DNA from: JACCZX01 sp038216465
GTDB lineage: Bacteria > Pseudomonadota > Gammaproteobacteria > Burkholderiales > Burkholderiaceae_F
Direction: 5' to 3'
Assembly (NCBI GenBank): GCA_038216465.1
Contig: JBBQQC010000010.1
Location: forward strand, 40,861 to 104,860
DNA length: 64,000 nucleotides
Below, in pieces: positions 7,159 to 15,014 of this stretch; position 1 is the first letter of the stretch, and every line of letters begins with the position of its first letter. A program made the position numbers and the translations under genes. The notes beneath the pieces are model-generated. The model searched no databases, had not been told where the DNA came from, and was given only the letters and a program-made list of their open reading frames with translations.

Positions 7159-7715
7159 GGAGAAGCCTGTTAACCGCTGCGGTGGCAGCACCTGCCCTAT
7201 ATGCAAGCCGCGCAAGCGCCTTGATCTACTCCGACGAGGACCTGGGAGCGGGCGAGACGAGTTGGCTTGGAGACCCCGGCTTGGAGTGGAATGTCATCCG
7301 CAGTAGTTGGGCCATATTGCATGGCAAGAAGCTCTTGCCACCCGGAACGACTTATGTGAGCGGACCAAGTGACCCCTGGTTCCGTACTCAGTTAAAAGAA
7401 GGAGAGTATGCAGACTTCGGTAACCTTGTCGAACTGATGGTGTTTGGCAGTATTGTTGGGACGGAAGTGGGGTCATGGTTCAAGAACCCGCTGTTGGGTG
7501 GGCGCATTGGGGCCGGAGTCGGTGGTCTGATGTGGATAGGCTATAACGGTGGGGTGTTCCTGCACAATTTAGGTCCGGGAAACTACACACCGACGGGCAG
7601 CCCCGTCGTCTACAACGGTCAGTATTTTTCCCCGCAAGCTATGGCTACCCTTACAGCTCCGCCAACAATCGGTAACGGAATTTGCGTGCCTTCCGATGAT
7701 CTGCTGCAGTTCTAG
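7152..7715 (+). CDS. Exported hypothetical protein with twin-arginine-like signal
   Basis: The 187-residue product opens with MLRRSLLTAAVAAPALYASR, an Arg-Arg followed by a hydrophobic core and an Ala-X-Ala type cleavage area near residue 23 (RASA), so export by Tat or Sec is likely. The mature part is Gly-rich with a hydrophobic stretch at about 95-125 (IVGTEVGSW, then GGRIGAGVGGLMWIGY), which could insert in a membrane. Not recognised. Base composition is visibly richer in A/T than the host genes, suggesting separate ancestry. It heads an operon with three further membrane or secreted proteins. Confidence 0.6.
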   Translation: MLRRSLLTAAVAAPALYASRASALIYSDEDLGAGETSWLGDPGLEWNVIRSSWAILHGKKLLPPGTTYVSGPSDPWFRTQLKEGEYADFGNLVELMVFGSIVGTEVGSWFKNPLLGGRIGAGVGGLMWIGYNGGVFLHNLGPGNYTPTGSPVVYNGQYFSPQAMATLTAPPTIGNGICVPSDDLLQF

Positions 7716-7727
7716 TTAGAGGTGGCT

Positions 7728-7985
7728 ATGTTTTTAACAAAGCGAGCCTTGAAGTGGATCCAGAAATGTCTCGACATGCTGCAGAGACCGGGCAGATCGT
7801 TTAGCTTCTTAGCTCTGCTTGGTATAGCTTACCTGTCGTATCGGTTGGGCGAAGGGACCAGCATTTTTTATTCGATCCCGGACCCTTCTACGAGTGTCGC
7901 TGGCTTTTTGATTGTGGTGACCATAGCGGTCTTCATTGGTCTATCCATCTATATGTCATTCAAACGTCCGCTGGATAGAAAGTAA
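7728..7985 (+). CDS. Small membrane protein, 85 aa
   Basis: ATG at 7728 is preferred over the in-frame GTG at 7722 because AGAGG lies 5 nt upstream of it. Two hydrophobic segments are clear: about residues 26-43 (FSFLALLGIAYLSYRLG) and 56-76 (VAGFLIVVTIAVFIGLSIYM). The ends are basic (RALKWIQKCL at the start and KRPLDRK at the end), which fits both termini in the cytoplasm. Unknown function; the product may partner the exported protein encoded just upstream. Confidence 0.55.
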   Translation: MFLTKRALKWIQKCLDMLQRPGRSFSFLALLGIAYLSYRLGEGTSIFYSIPDPSTSVAGFLIVVTIAVFIGLSIYMSFKRPLDRK

Positions 7986-7998
7986 GCCACTTCCGTGC

Positions 7999-8880
7999 AT
8001 GCAACGAAAGACCAAGCTCACTGTATTTGCCATCGTTGCCGTTCTCGGCGCGGCGGCCTTCCTTGTGACGGGAAAGAAAAGTCAGTCTACTGACTCTCCC
8101 GCCGCTTTTCATTTAGCCGTAACGCAGACCCCACGATGGCCCCCGGCCATCGGTGGCCCGGACCTCGTTCGGGTGTCAAAGACGCCGGAGTCGATACGCT
8201 CTAAGCTGGTCAACGCACCTGACTTGTTCGAGGTTGTGAACAGCATCGGTGTTGACAGCCCGATAGAAGAAAAAATGGCGGCAACTGAAATCTTGTTTGC
8301 GTGTGACCTAGCCCTCCGATCTAAGCCCAAGGAGGCCACCACATTGCGCGAGGCTGCTTGGGCGGAGTTGTCCTCGCGGTGCGGCAATCTCGCCAACATC
8401 AAACCAAAAGACGTTAGAAAGCAAGCCTTCATATTGAAGGACGCAATAAACAAAGGGGATGATTCTGAACTAGGAAAAATGGCGGCCTACTCACAGAAGG
8501 CGCTCAGTACGCGTGTATTGCTGGACCCAGAGTCTAGAGACAGATTAGACGCGGCGCTTCAATCGCGTGACCTACTGCTGGTGAAAGAGGCGGTCGCCAC
8601 CGTATATGGCGTATTGAATGATGGGTCGCCCGATGCGCGGGTCCGTACGCAGGCGCTGTTGTACGCCGCCGACTTATTTGCGATGGATCACGCCACGCGG
8701 TTTGATTACCTCGCGGCCTGTTCGCAGCACGGCAGATGCGAGTCGAATTCGCCGATGGTGCCGTTGGAGCGGTCCTTTAAGGATGCGCGCGAGTTGACAG
8801 AGGCAAAACGGATCGCCGATCAGTATCGTCTGGCGTTGCAGAAAGGTGTGGCAGTGCAAGAGCTAATGGCAATACGATGA
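7999..8880 (+). CDS. Membrane-anchored hypothetical protein, 293 aa
   Basis: The frame is open from 7936 but ATG at 7999 is the likely start, giving a basic start and one N-terminal helix (LTVFAIVAVLGAAAFLVTG) and therefore a periplasmic body of about 265 residues. The body is helical and charged, with a run of Ala/Leu/Asp helices between residues 75 and 270 that could be an alpha-solenoid. Four Cys are spread through it. No domain recognised. The stop overlaps the next start (ATGA at 8877). Confidence 0.6.
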   Translation: MQRKTKLTVFAIVAVLGAAAFLVTGKKSQSTDSPAAFHLAVTQTPRWPPAIGGPDLVRVSKTPESIRSKLVNAPDLFEVVNSIGVDSPIEEKMAATEILFACDLALRSKPKEATTLREAAWAELSSRCGNLANIKPKDVRKQAFILKDAINKGDDSELGKMAAYSQKALSTRVLLDPESRDRLDAALQSRDLLLVKEAVATVYGVLNDGSPDARVRTQALLYAADLFAMDHATRFDYLAACSQHGRCESNSPMVPLERSFKDARELTEAKRIADQYRLALQKGVAVQELMAIR

Positions 8881-9224
8881 TGGCCATGCGCTCGCTAACA
8901 TGCCGCACGTTTGCCGCTGTTCTTGCCTTGTCGATGGGTAGCGTGAGTGGCCAGACCGACAGCGAAATTAGCGACCAGATACGCGCGTTCAAAGAAGGAG
9001 GCGAAAAAGGCTGCTATGCAACCGGTGAGAGTCTGGGTCACCCGCCTGCCGACGTCGATAAATTCTGCCAGTGCCGGGTGAGGGCTATTAACGAGGCGCT
9101 TTCAGAGCAACAATGGCAAGAATTCGGAACTTCATTGGCACGTGGTGCCGAGCGTTCGATAACGGCGGTAGTTCGACGACTGCTGATGCGAGCAAACGAA
9201 ATTTGCGGAACGGCGAAGTCCTAA
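8877..9224 (+). CDS. Secreted hypothetical protein, 115 aa
   Basis: The start overlaps the preceding stop. A signal peptide is clear (AAVLALSMGSVSG, cleavage near residue 24). The mature part has Cys in GCYATGES and in the pair FCQCR plus one near the C-terminus (EICGTA), which could form two disulfides. It is the last gene of the cargo operon and is followed by a terminator-like hairpin at 9302-9320. Unknown function. Confidence 0.55.
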   Translation: MMAMRSLTCRTFAAVLALSMGSVSGQTDSEISDQIRAFKEGGEKGCYATGESLGHPPADVDKFCQCRVRAINEALSEQQWQEFGTSLARGAERSITAVVRRLLMRANEICGTAKS

Positions 9225-9301
9225 GTACGAAGTCCCTAAGTAGCGACGCGCGCGAACTCTACAACCGAAAACGCCCCGGCGCGATGATCTAAAACAAGAC
9301 T

Positions 9302-9322
9302 GCCCTTCGGGGCCATTTTTAT
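9302..9322 (+). terminator. Rho-independent terminator-like hairpin after cargo operon
   Basis: GCCC-TTCG-GGGC at 9302-9313 forms a 4-bp stem with a very stable TTCG loop, followed by a T-rich stretch at 9316-9322. It lies 78 bp after the last cargo gene and near the point where the two arms of the element converge. The stem is short, so strength is uncertain. Confidence 0.5.
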
Positions 9323-9432
9323 TCGCTGATGCACCCCGACAACGCCGAGAGAATTAGCGCTGCAGCGGTACACGTGCACCGAGCGGTTGCACTGGTTGAT
9401 TTTGCGGCTGCGTCTTGGCTACAGTCGCACGC

Positions 9433-9624
9433 ATGGACGAGGGTGCGCCATTCTGGCCTACAGTCGAGACCGTGCGGGCGGAGCTGCTTCAGCGCGAATT
9501 CCACGATCGTTGCCGCGCGCACTACAAATCGTATGACGGCAGTGCTGACGCAGCCGACAAATTCTTTCGAGCGAAAGACCGAGCCGCTGAACAGGACGCC
9601 AAGCGGACCTGGCGTCGGCGTTAA
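9433..9624 (+). CDS. Small charged hypothetical protein, 63 aa
   Basis: The frame is open from 9415, but ATG at 9433 gives a cleaner start (MDEGAPFWPTVE). The product is helical and highly charged (Asp/Glu/Arg/Lys), like many small phage structural or DNA-associated proteins. The opposite strand has competing frames with poorer composition. It sits alone between two convergent arms, and the call is tentative. Confidence 0.35.
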   Translation: MDEGAPFWPTVETVRAELLQREFHDRCRAHYKSYDGSADAADKFFRAKDRAAEQDAKRTWRRR

Positions 9625-9696
9625 AGTTTGCTTGCCGCGGACCCGAAGGTATCGCCCCGCAAGCCGTCGCGGTTGCTTGTTCAGTCTGGTCGCGAC

Positions 9697-9843
9697 TCAC
9701 GACTTAGGCGACCGTAAATCGGGTTGGTCTTCAAACGCTGCTTGCAACATAGCCGGCAGCGCTGCGACTCTGGCTTCTGTTTCCGCAATCCAGCGCTCGA
9801 TTGCAGCCACGCGCTGTTTCAGATCTTCGAGTTCACTGTCCAT
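9697..9843 (-). CDS. Short coiled-coil protein, 48 aa
   Basis: Start set at 9843 because it overlaps the end of the upstream gene by 11 nt and gives MDSELEDLKQRVAAIERWIA, a regular heptad pattern, through residue 40. The longer frame from 9966 overlaps the neighbour's coding region and reads as a shadow. Function unknown; last gene of the right-arm operon. Confidence 0.45.
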   Translation of the reverse strand: MDSELEDLKQRVAAIERWIAETEARVAALPAMLQAAFEDQPDLRSPKS

Positions 9844-10189
9844 CGGTCTCGGTGCCGTAAATTTCTTCTCGCAGCGATTCGAAGCGCGCCTGCCATCGTG
9901 TCTCCAGCGCGTCGAGATGCTGGGAAAACTCTTCGATCCGCCTGTTCTGCTGATTAATCCGCGCAATTAGGGGATTTGGCTTCGCATCAACTCGGCGCTC
10001 TAGCTTCCAGGTCAGCGCTTCCGCATGCATATAAGCGATAGTGAGGGCCACTTCGGCGGTCAACGCTTTGCCGAATTCCTTAGCGTCCTTCAAGCATTCA
10101 TCGAGACTTTCGCCGGCCTTTTTGACAAAAGCGTCACGCTCCTTTTCGAATTCTCTGCGTCTGATTCTCGCGACGAGCTCATCTGACAT
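9833..10189 (-). CDS. Hypothetical phage-type helical protein, 118 aa
   Basis: The 118-residue product is mostly helical: a charged N-terminal helix (LVARIRRREFEKERDAFVKK), a middle segment with LTAEVALTIAYMHAEALTWK, and a coiled-coil C-terminus. It follows the capsid gene with no gap (stop of the capsid frame at 10190), so it is expressed with it and could be a capsid accessory or scaffold-like protein. No recognised domain. Confidence 0.55.
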   Translation of the reverse strand: MSDELVARIRRREFEKERDAFVKKAGESLDECLKDAKEFGKALTAEVALTIAYMHAEALTWKLERRVDAKPNPLIARINQQNRRIEEFSQHLDALETRWQARFESLREEIYGTETDGQ

Positions 10190-11263
10190 TTAGAACGTCA
10201 CCACCAAACTCGCTGCAGCGGAGGCGCGCGCCAATGTCCAGTTGATAAAGCGTTCCACTTTCACGCCGACCAGGTTGGCCTGCCACAAACTCACCAATGA
10301 CTGCGCGCCGGCGGAAGGTGCGCTATCCATCTGCAGCGCTGCGTGCTCGGCCGTTCCGACTGTGACTTCGTTGTCGTCGGCAATCACCAGGCTCGATGCA
10401 TTCAACAGCACGATGTTGTCGTCGGAAGGGCTGTCCGCGCTCTTCGTGCCGGTCGAAATCAAAACCGGAATGCCGATCAGACTCCCGCCCGTCACTGCGT
10501 TGATGAACGGAAATGCGGGCCCGCCGGCGGTATCGCGACTCGCACCAAGCTTGGCCGCGGCCAGCGGTGAGACGATGAACACGGGCGAATCAAACTCGCT
10601 GCCGTTACCAACAGCGACCGCCATCGCTTTAATGTCGGCAGCAATCAGAGCGGCTGTTGTACCGGTGGGCGATACAACCGTCGCGCCGTTTGTAATCGAC
10701 GTCGGCGCACTGCTCGAGCTGCCGAAGCTCGGGTCAAGCAACGCGCGATCGAGACCCGCAGCAAGCTGACTCACAAGCGCGCGCTGAATTGCTGCAACTC
10801 CGTTCGTTGCGCGGATCAACTCCTGGCTCAACACGACGATGACGGTGGCCTTGCGCGGTGGCAGGGACGCCATCTCTGTGAAAGTCATACGCGAGACTGG
10901 CTTCGGCGCTCCCTGGGCCGTCCAGTAGACAACGGCCGGGTCGTACTCGATTGCGGCGCGCGTGTTCAGTGGAATGTGACGCGCTTCTGTCAGTCGTCCG
11001 ATGATCGTGCGCACGCGAACCTGCGCCAGGAACTCTTCGCCGATTGCTCGATATTGCGATAGCGGGCCGGCGAAGTTCGCATCGGTAGTCGTGCCCGCCG
11101 CGATGGCCGCTTTCAGATATGCGCAGACTTCGGGATAGTCGTGCCGAGCTCGATCGGCCTCGCGATCGAGCTCGGAGATGCTGCCGTTGCCATCCAGCAT
11201 CGCTTTCGCGATCAGCGCGAAAGACTCGCCACCTGTGAACTGTCGTGAACGTTGCAGCTGCAT
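10190..11263 (-). CDS. Phage major capsid protein, HK97-type
   Basis: The 357-residue protein has the layout of HK97-fold capsid proteins that lack a fused protease: a short helical N-arm, a region like LPPRKATVIVVLSQELIRAT that resembles the spine helix and neighbouring strand, LDRALLDPSFG, a P-domain/A-domain with GIPVLISTGTKS and DDNIVLLNASSLVIADD, and VTVGTAEHAALQMDSAP followed by SLWQANLVGVKVERFINW near the C-terminus. These are the usual capsid signatures. No prohead protease gene is nearby, so assembly may not need cleavage or may use a helper. ATG at 11263 gives a normal N-arm. Confidence 0.85.
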   Translation of the reverse strand: MQLQRSRQFTGGESFALIAKAMLDGNGSISELDREADRARHDYPEVCAYLKAAIAAGTTTDANFAGPLSQYRAIGEEFLAQVRVRTIIGRLTEARHIPLNTRAAIEYDPAVVYWTAQGAPKPVSRMTFTEMASLPPRKATVIVVLSQELIRATNGVAAIQRALVSQLAAGLDRALLDPSFGSSSSAPTSITNGATVVSPTGTTAALIAADIKAMAVAVGNGSEFDSPVFIVSPLAAAKLGASRDTAGGPAFPFINAVTGGSLIGIPVLISTGTKSADSPSDDNIVLLNASSLVIADDNEVTVGTAEHAALQMDSAPSAGAQSLVSLWQANLVGVKVERFINWTLARASAAASLVVTF

Positions 11264-11343
11264 CCGCTTCCCTTTGTTCTGGTGTTTGACGAAAGCTAAC
11301 GCAGCGCGCGCCTGGCTGTCTTCATCGCAATGAGCAAACTTAA

Positions 11344-11364
11344 AATGTCATCGGCAATGACATT
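11344..11364. promoter_or_regulatory. Perfect inverted repeat upstream of the capsid gene
   Basis: AATGTCAT-cggca-ATGACATT is a perfect 8-bp inverted repeat with a 5-bp spacer, in the 119-bp gap between the capsid start at 11263 and the 83-aa gene. It has no T-run, so a terminator is unlikely. The spacing suits a dimeric DNA-binding protein, possibly the element's own repressor or a helper-phage activator. This is inference from symmetry alone. Confidence 0.4.
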
Positions 11365-11382
11365 ATTTAAAAAGCACGCCAC

Positions 11383-11634
11383 TTAGAGTCGAACGCGATG
11401 TCGACCCCGCGGGCCGATTACGCCCAACACCTTCCCTAAATTCCCGCCCTTGTCGAGCCAGACCAGTAAGCGCGCACCAGTGCCGGCGATGCCGGGATCC
11501 GGGGACATCAAAAGAACATGCGCCGACGCTCGTAGCTGCTTTAGACGTTCCTCGACGACGACCGTCGCGCGCGGTTCAAGAACGGTTGCGGGGATCGAGC
11601 TGCGCCCCCACAAATCATGCTTAAACGACGTCAT
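11383..11634 (-). CDS. Hypothetical protein between terminase and capsid genes, 83 aa
   Basis: The 83-residue product begins MTSFKHDLWGRSSIPATVLE and contains VLLMSPDPGIAGTGARLLVW. Its ATG at 11634 directly abuts the annotated terminase frame end at 11635. Position suggests a small head-completion or packaging accessory, but no motif supports a specific role. Confidence 0.5.
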   Translation of the reverse strand: MTSFKHDLWGRSSIPATVLEPRATVVVEERLKQLRASAHVLLMSPDPGIAGTGARLLVWLDKGGNLGKVLGVIGPRGRHRVRL

Positions 11635-12183
11635 TCATCTTCCGGCCAGTCGTTGGTGCTCACGCCAGCAATTCGGCGTCGACTTCGTCGTCATCGGGAT
11701 GCGGCGGTTGTGCGTGAGCCGACCCCCTGAAATACGCCAGCGTTCCCGGCTTCGGCCGCTCCGGTTTCGCCAGCAGACCTTCGGGATCTTCTGGTCGTAA
11801 TCACCTTCCCAAAGTTTCTTGCCCGCGTACTGCTGCCGTGCGTTTGTGCCGGCGACAAGCCGGTCATATCGCGACTGAGGGCAGATTCGCAGCCGCGCCG
11901 ATAGCGCAACGCACGAGCGGCTCGATTTTTCCAAAACGTTCAGCCATGGACTCGACTTGCCGGCGACCACCGCGCCTTCCTCATCGAGCTTCAATTGCGC
12001 TTGTTCCGCCAGTTCAGCGGCGCCTGCGTACTGACACAACAGCGGCGTGTCCACGGCGCTGAAGTGATACACGTCAACAGCCGCAACGGTGGCCTCGAAA
12101 ATCTCGCGCGCCCGCCGCGAAAGTGTTGCCGGCGCCTTGAGCTCGGCGTCTACGAACGGTGCTGCTTGCTTGTGTCGGCCCAT
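11635..12183 (-). pseudogene. Terminase small subunit (P27-like) with C-terminal frameshift
   Basis: Residues 1 to about 130 fit P27-type small terminase subunits (LSRRAREIFEATVAAV, VDTPLLCQYAGAAELAEQAQ, PWLNVLEKSS), which recognise packaging DNA. After GDYDQK the frame turns into an Arg/Trp-rich tail that looks wrong. Shifting by -1 just after GATTACGAC restores a native-looking tail (EDPEGLLAKPERPKPGTLAY and onward) ending at a TGA at 11660-11662. So a 1-nt deletion, a sequencing error or a ribosomal -1 shift is implied near 11790. The as-read product is 182 aa; the restored one would be about 174. Confidence 0.7.
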
Positions 12184-12288
12184 GAGGTGAGGTCGTTAAG
12201 GGTTGAGGTCACGAATGAAAACGAAGCCGTGTGCGCGGTTTCCCTTTTTGAAACGAAAAAAAGCTTTGCGGTACGCCCCCCGGCGTGT

Positions 12289-12528
12289 TCAACACGGCAT
12301 GCGGTGGTCGTTGGCAGCGTCAAAGCGCTCCAAGATCTCAGCTTCCGCGCGCTTGATCGCATCGTCCTGTCGTCTCAGCTCCGCTCTAAACTCCGCTTCA
12401 ACTTCGACGCCCAAGCCAGCCGCCAACACTTCGGCGATTATGGCTTTGACCTCCGCGCTTCTCGGTTCCTGAATGTTGACTATGCGCTGGACAAATGCCG
12501 CCACTGCTGCGATTCGATTCATCGTCAT
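12289..12528 (-). CDS. Hypothetical helical protein, 79 aa
   Basis: The 79-residue product (MTMNRIAAVAAFVQRIVNIQ at the start) is helical with a heptad-like middle and an acidic/basic alternation (VEVEAEFRAELRRQDDAIKR). It starts 31 bp after the DUF3631 gene and is read in the same direction. Unknown function. The 105 bp between it and the terminase gene hold no convincing gene, only a 13-bp palindrome CGTGTTGAACACG on the minus strand near its end. Confidence 0.5.
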   Translation of the reverse strand: MTMNRIAAVAAFVQRIVNIQEPRSAEVKAIIAEVLAAGLGVEVEAEFRAELRRQDDAIKRAEAEILERFDAANDHRMPC

Positions 12529-12558
12529 CGTCTTCTCCTCAAAAAGCCTCAGCGGTGG

Positions 12559-13743
12559 TCATAGGTCTGCCTCCATGGCATGCGCAACATCCGCAACGTC
12601 CTCAACATCCTCCGTGCCTGTTGCACTTGTTGCGCTTGTTGCATTTCCCATGGGAGGCACAGACAAGTAGCGAATCCAGACATCGTGCAAGGCTTCTCGC
12701 TCGTATCCGCGTGGCGTGTGATCGCCGATCCGCACGACCTTGCTCTTGACGCCATACTCGCGCAGCCTGGCAGCGAGCCATCGCTGGGTAATTGCTTTGC
12801 CGCGCAGATCAGCCCACGGAGCTTCTTCGATCGCACAGAGCGCTCTGATGATCTCATCGCTTGACATAGCATCCCGTCTCTCGAATACCTGTTTTAGATC
12901 GGCCAGCAAGCGAATACCGAGGCTCGGTGTCCTTGCCATGGATTCCGCAACTAGCGCCATGGCTGCAACGCGGGCGCGGTTCGCCCAGTGTTCGCCGGCA
13001 GCGTCTGCTATTGAAACCAATGCTTCCCAAACGTCGGCATCGCGGTCGGTTATTTGCGCTGGCATCCGCGGGAAAACGGCCTTAACCAACGGCTCGGCCA
13101 TGCGGATCCAAGCTTCCAACGAGTCGCGGACAGCGTGGCCGTTCTCAACTTCGAGCCTCCGCCGAAACGGCTCAACTTGCTCTGCAGGTGCTCTGCGCCG
13201 CATCCGAACGATCACACATCGAGACAGGATCGTGTCCGGCAATCCACCTAACCCAGCGAGTGCAACGGCGCAATACGCCGGAAAATCTTCGGTAAAGACT
13301 TCTTTTCCACGTACGACGCAGCGGCCGGCAACACCGTGCCGGCGATGACCGGCATTGAGCAGACCGCGAATCTCTTCGTTTTCCTTCGCACGAGGCCCGA
13401 AGACCGTGTCGATCTCGTCATACAGGAGTGTCGGACGACATTCACCACCCACCTTCTGAAACAAGTAGGCAGGTGTGACATTGACCGCCTCAACCGCATT
13501 CGGGACGAGCAACTCGGTCACCTCAAGCGCGCGACTTTTTCCGCTAGCCGGCTCTGGTGAAAGAAAAGCAAGACGCGGCGTGGATTCCCAGTGCTCCATC
13601 AAATGAGCATGCGCAATCCAAAGCGTATGAGCGACCCGTGCATGCTCGCTTGGATAGGAGATGAAGCGCGACAAGAAGCCTTCAACCGTGTCGAGCACAA
13701 ACGATCCGTGCTCACGAATTTGCGAATGCAGCGACCCGGTCAT
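12559..13743 (-). CDS. DUF3631 domain ATPase (replication-type protein of mobile elements)
   Basis: The 394-residue protein has a Walker A at residues 62-70 (SPEPASGKS), a Walker B-like LLYDEID at 106-112, and the typical GHRRHGVAGRCV and PAYCAVALAGLGGLPDTI stretches of the DUF3631 family. Members are found in prophages and integrative elements, often fused to or beside primase domains, and are thought to act in replication. No primase domain is present here. The C-terminus has a tail rich in Ala, Thr, Asp and Val. Its ATG overlaps the stop of the upstream gene (ATGA at 13740-13743). Confidence 0.85.
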   Translation of the reverse strand: MTGSLHSQIREHGSFVLDTVEGFLSRFISYPSEHARVAHTLWIAHAHLMEHWESTPRLAFLSPEPASGKSRALEVTELLVPNAVEAVNVTPAYLFQKVGGECRPTLLYDEIDTVFGPRAKENEEIRGLLNAGHRRHGVAGRCVVRGKEVFTEDFPAYCAVALAGLGGLPDTILSRCVIVRMRRRAPAEQVEPFRRRLEVENGHAVRDSLEAWIRMAEPLVKAVFPRMPAQITDRDADVWEALVSIADAAGEHWANRARVAAMALVAESMARTPSLGIRLLADLKQVFERRDAMSSDEIIRALCAIEEAPWADLRGKAITQRWLAARLREYGVKSKVVRIGDHTPRGYEREALHDVWIRYLSVPPMGNATSATSATGTEDVEDVADVAHAMEADL

Positions 13744-14083
13744 GGCTTTTCCTCACGCAGTAGGTCGGCGAGCCAACGTGAAGCTTCCGGGTCATCAGAT
13801 CGAAGCGCATGCAAGTGCGAGCGCAACTCATAAGCCCGAACTCTGCATTCCGTTTTCGGGACAGGGCTTCGCGCTCGAGTTGCCAGGTGCGGTGGCAGGC
13901 AGTGCACCGCTTGTGTGACTTCTCGATCGGTAAGAACAGTCGGCGGTAAGTCCAGCATGCGACTTGTTGCGTCGGCGCTTGCGCTGGGGTACTGTTGCCG
14001 GACTCGAGCTGATGATCCTGAAAGAGTTGTTGTCCCCGGTGGGCGCCCTCCAGCGCCCATCGGTCTTTCGGCGGGCCGGTCAT
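13740..14083 (-). pseudogene. Zinc-finger-like small protein gene with internal -1 frameshift
   Basis: Two frames each make sense only in part. The frame starting at the ATG at 14083 (which overlaps the upstream stop as ATGA) encodes RRLFLPIEKSHKRCTACHRT and WQLEREALSRKRNAEFGL, with a Cys-x-x-Cys pair. It then degenerates. From there the -1 frame reads RVRAYELRSHLHALRSDDPE and SRWLADLLREEKP to a stop at 13740 that overlaps the DUF3631 start. The switch lies around 13845-13860, near CCCGAAAACGG. A 1-nt loss is the simple reading; a programmed shift is possible. Restored length would be about 114 aa. Confidence 0.5.
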
Positions 14084-14346
14084 GCGGCGCGCTTCGTCGG
14101 TTGCTTTTTCGAAGCAAGGCGCGCTAGCGCATCACGACGTGCTTCGTCCTCGGCTCGCTGCTCTGCTTCGAGTCGGGCTGCATATTCGTTTGGTGTTTCG
14201 CGGACATACCGGCGACCGCCGACGCGAACCGATCTCGGGCCTAACCCTCGCGTCCATAACCCGTACAACGTGGATAGGCCGGTGTAGGAGTCATCGCACC
14301 ACTCGCGCGGCGGGATTCCGAGGGGTGAAACTGTGTCATCTCGCAT
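14080..14346 (-). CDS. AlpA/excisionase-like small DNA-binding protein
   Basis: The 88-residue product has LSTLYGLWTRGLGPRSVRVG followed by GRRYVRETPNEYAARLEAE, the shape of the winged helix-turn-helix in AlpA-like regulators and excisionases, then a charged Ala/Arg/Glu helix. Such proteins regulate integrase use or early genes in P4-like elements. Its stop overlaps the next gene's ATG. The family assignment rests on this short pattern only. Confidence 0.6.
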   Translation of the reverse strand: MRDDTVSPLGIPPREWCDDSYTGLSTLYGLWTRGLGPRSVRVGGRRYVRETPNEYAARLEAEQRAEDEARRDALARLASKKQPTKRAA

Positions 14347-14416
14347 TGACTTGCTCCTAGTTGGAACAAGTCACACTCTGGCGGAATCTCGTTATGAATT
14401 GGTTAAGCGAGATGCT

Positions 14417-14977
14417 TTACAAACCGAGTTCCCGTTTGTAGGTCAACACGGTGACGTGAGACGGGGCTTTGCCCTTCTTAGCCACGCGGGCCACGCGGGC
14501 GGTGATCTGTCGCGAGCCCTCTTTTGGATACTTTCGGATCAATTGTTCGAGAAGCTGCAGCGTTGCGGCATCGATGTTCGATCGGCGCTTGGCCTTGTGC
14601 AGAATTCGCATGCCAGCCAGCACGAGCTCGATCGCATCTGCGCTGCTGAACGGCTGCGCGTGAATCAATTCGTGCGCCAGAATCATGGCGTCGTCAGTAG
14701 TTAGCCGGCGCTTGGCCCACGCCTCGAACAGCGCCTGCATCTGGATGCCGAGCTTCCGCGCCCGTACCTGGTCCTTAAACAACAACCGCTCGATGCTGAT
14801 GGCATTCAGCCCTGGCGGGATCTTGTCCCCAGTCAGCACCGTGCCATCGGTGAGCGTGATGGATCGGAGTTGCATCAGCGCATCACATTGATACGCGACG
14901 CGTTTGCCGGTCAGCGGCGCCCTGATCTTCGCCAGTTCGGCCTTAGATTTTAAACGTGTGTAGGGACGTACACTCAC
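14417..14977 (-). CDS. Hypothetical protein at right end of element, 186 aa
   Basis: The start is GTG at 14977, with AGGA about 10 nt upstream. The 186-residue protein is basic and helical, with TDDAMILAHELIHAQPFSSA in the middle, where HELIHA could mimic a metal-binding HExxH but lacks any other metalloprotease feature. The C-terminus (RARVARVAKKGKAPSHVTVL) looks like a DNA-binding helix pair. Lying first on the right arm, next to the attachment tRNA, it may regulate the arm. It is unassigned. Confidence 0.55.
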   Translation of the reverse strand: MSVRPYTRLKSKAELAKIRAPLTGKRVAYQCDALMQLRSITLTDGTVLTGDKIPPGLNAISIERLLFKDQVRARKLGIQMQALFEAWAKRRLTTDDAMILAHELIHAQPFSSADAIELVLAGMRILHKAKRRSNIDAATLQLLEQLIRKYPKEGSRQITARVARVAKKGKAPSHVTVLTYKRELGL

Positions 14978-15014
14978 CGCTAAAATCCTCGTAAGTCCAT
15001 GATTTTCAAAGTGT

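Noticed and set aside
12203..12472. Plus-strand Ser/Ala-rich frame between terminase and DUF3631 genes
   Set aside because: It is opposite the 79-aa minus-strand gene and contains a low-complexity Ser/Ala run typical of a shadow.
13740..14117. Longer minus-strand frame as a single intact 125-aa gene
   Set aside because: Its first half is Arg/Pro/Ser-rich without sense, and its start does not match the upstream overlap; the frameshifted model explains both ends better.
14417..14977. HELIHA as a metalloprotease HExxH site
   Set aside because: No third ligand or other protease feature, and the setting is an element-end regulator position, so the match is likely chance.
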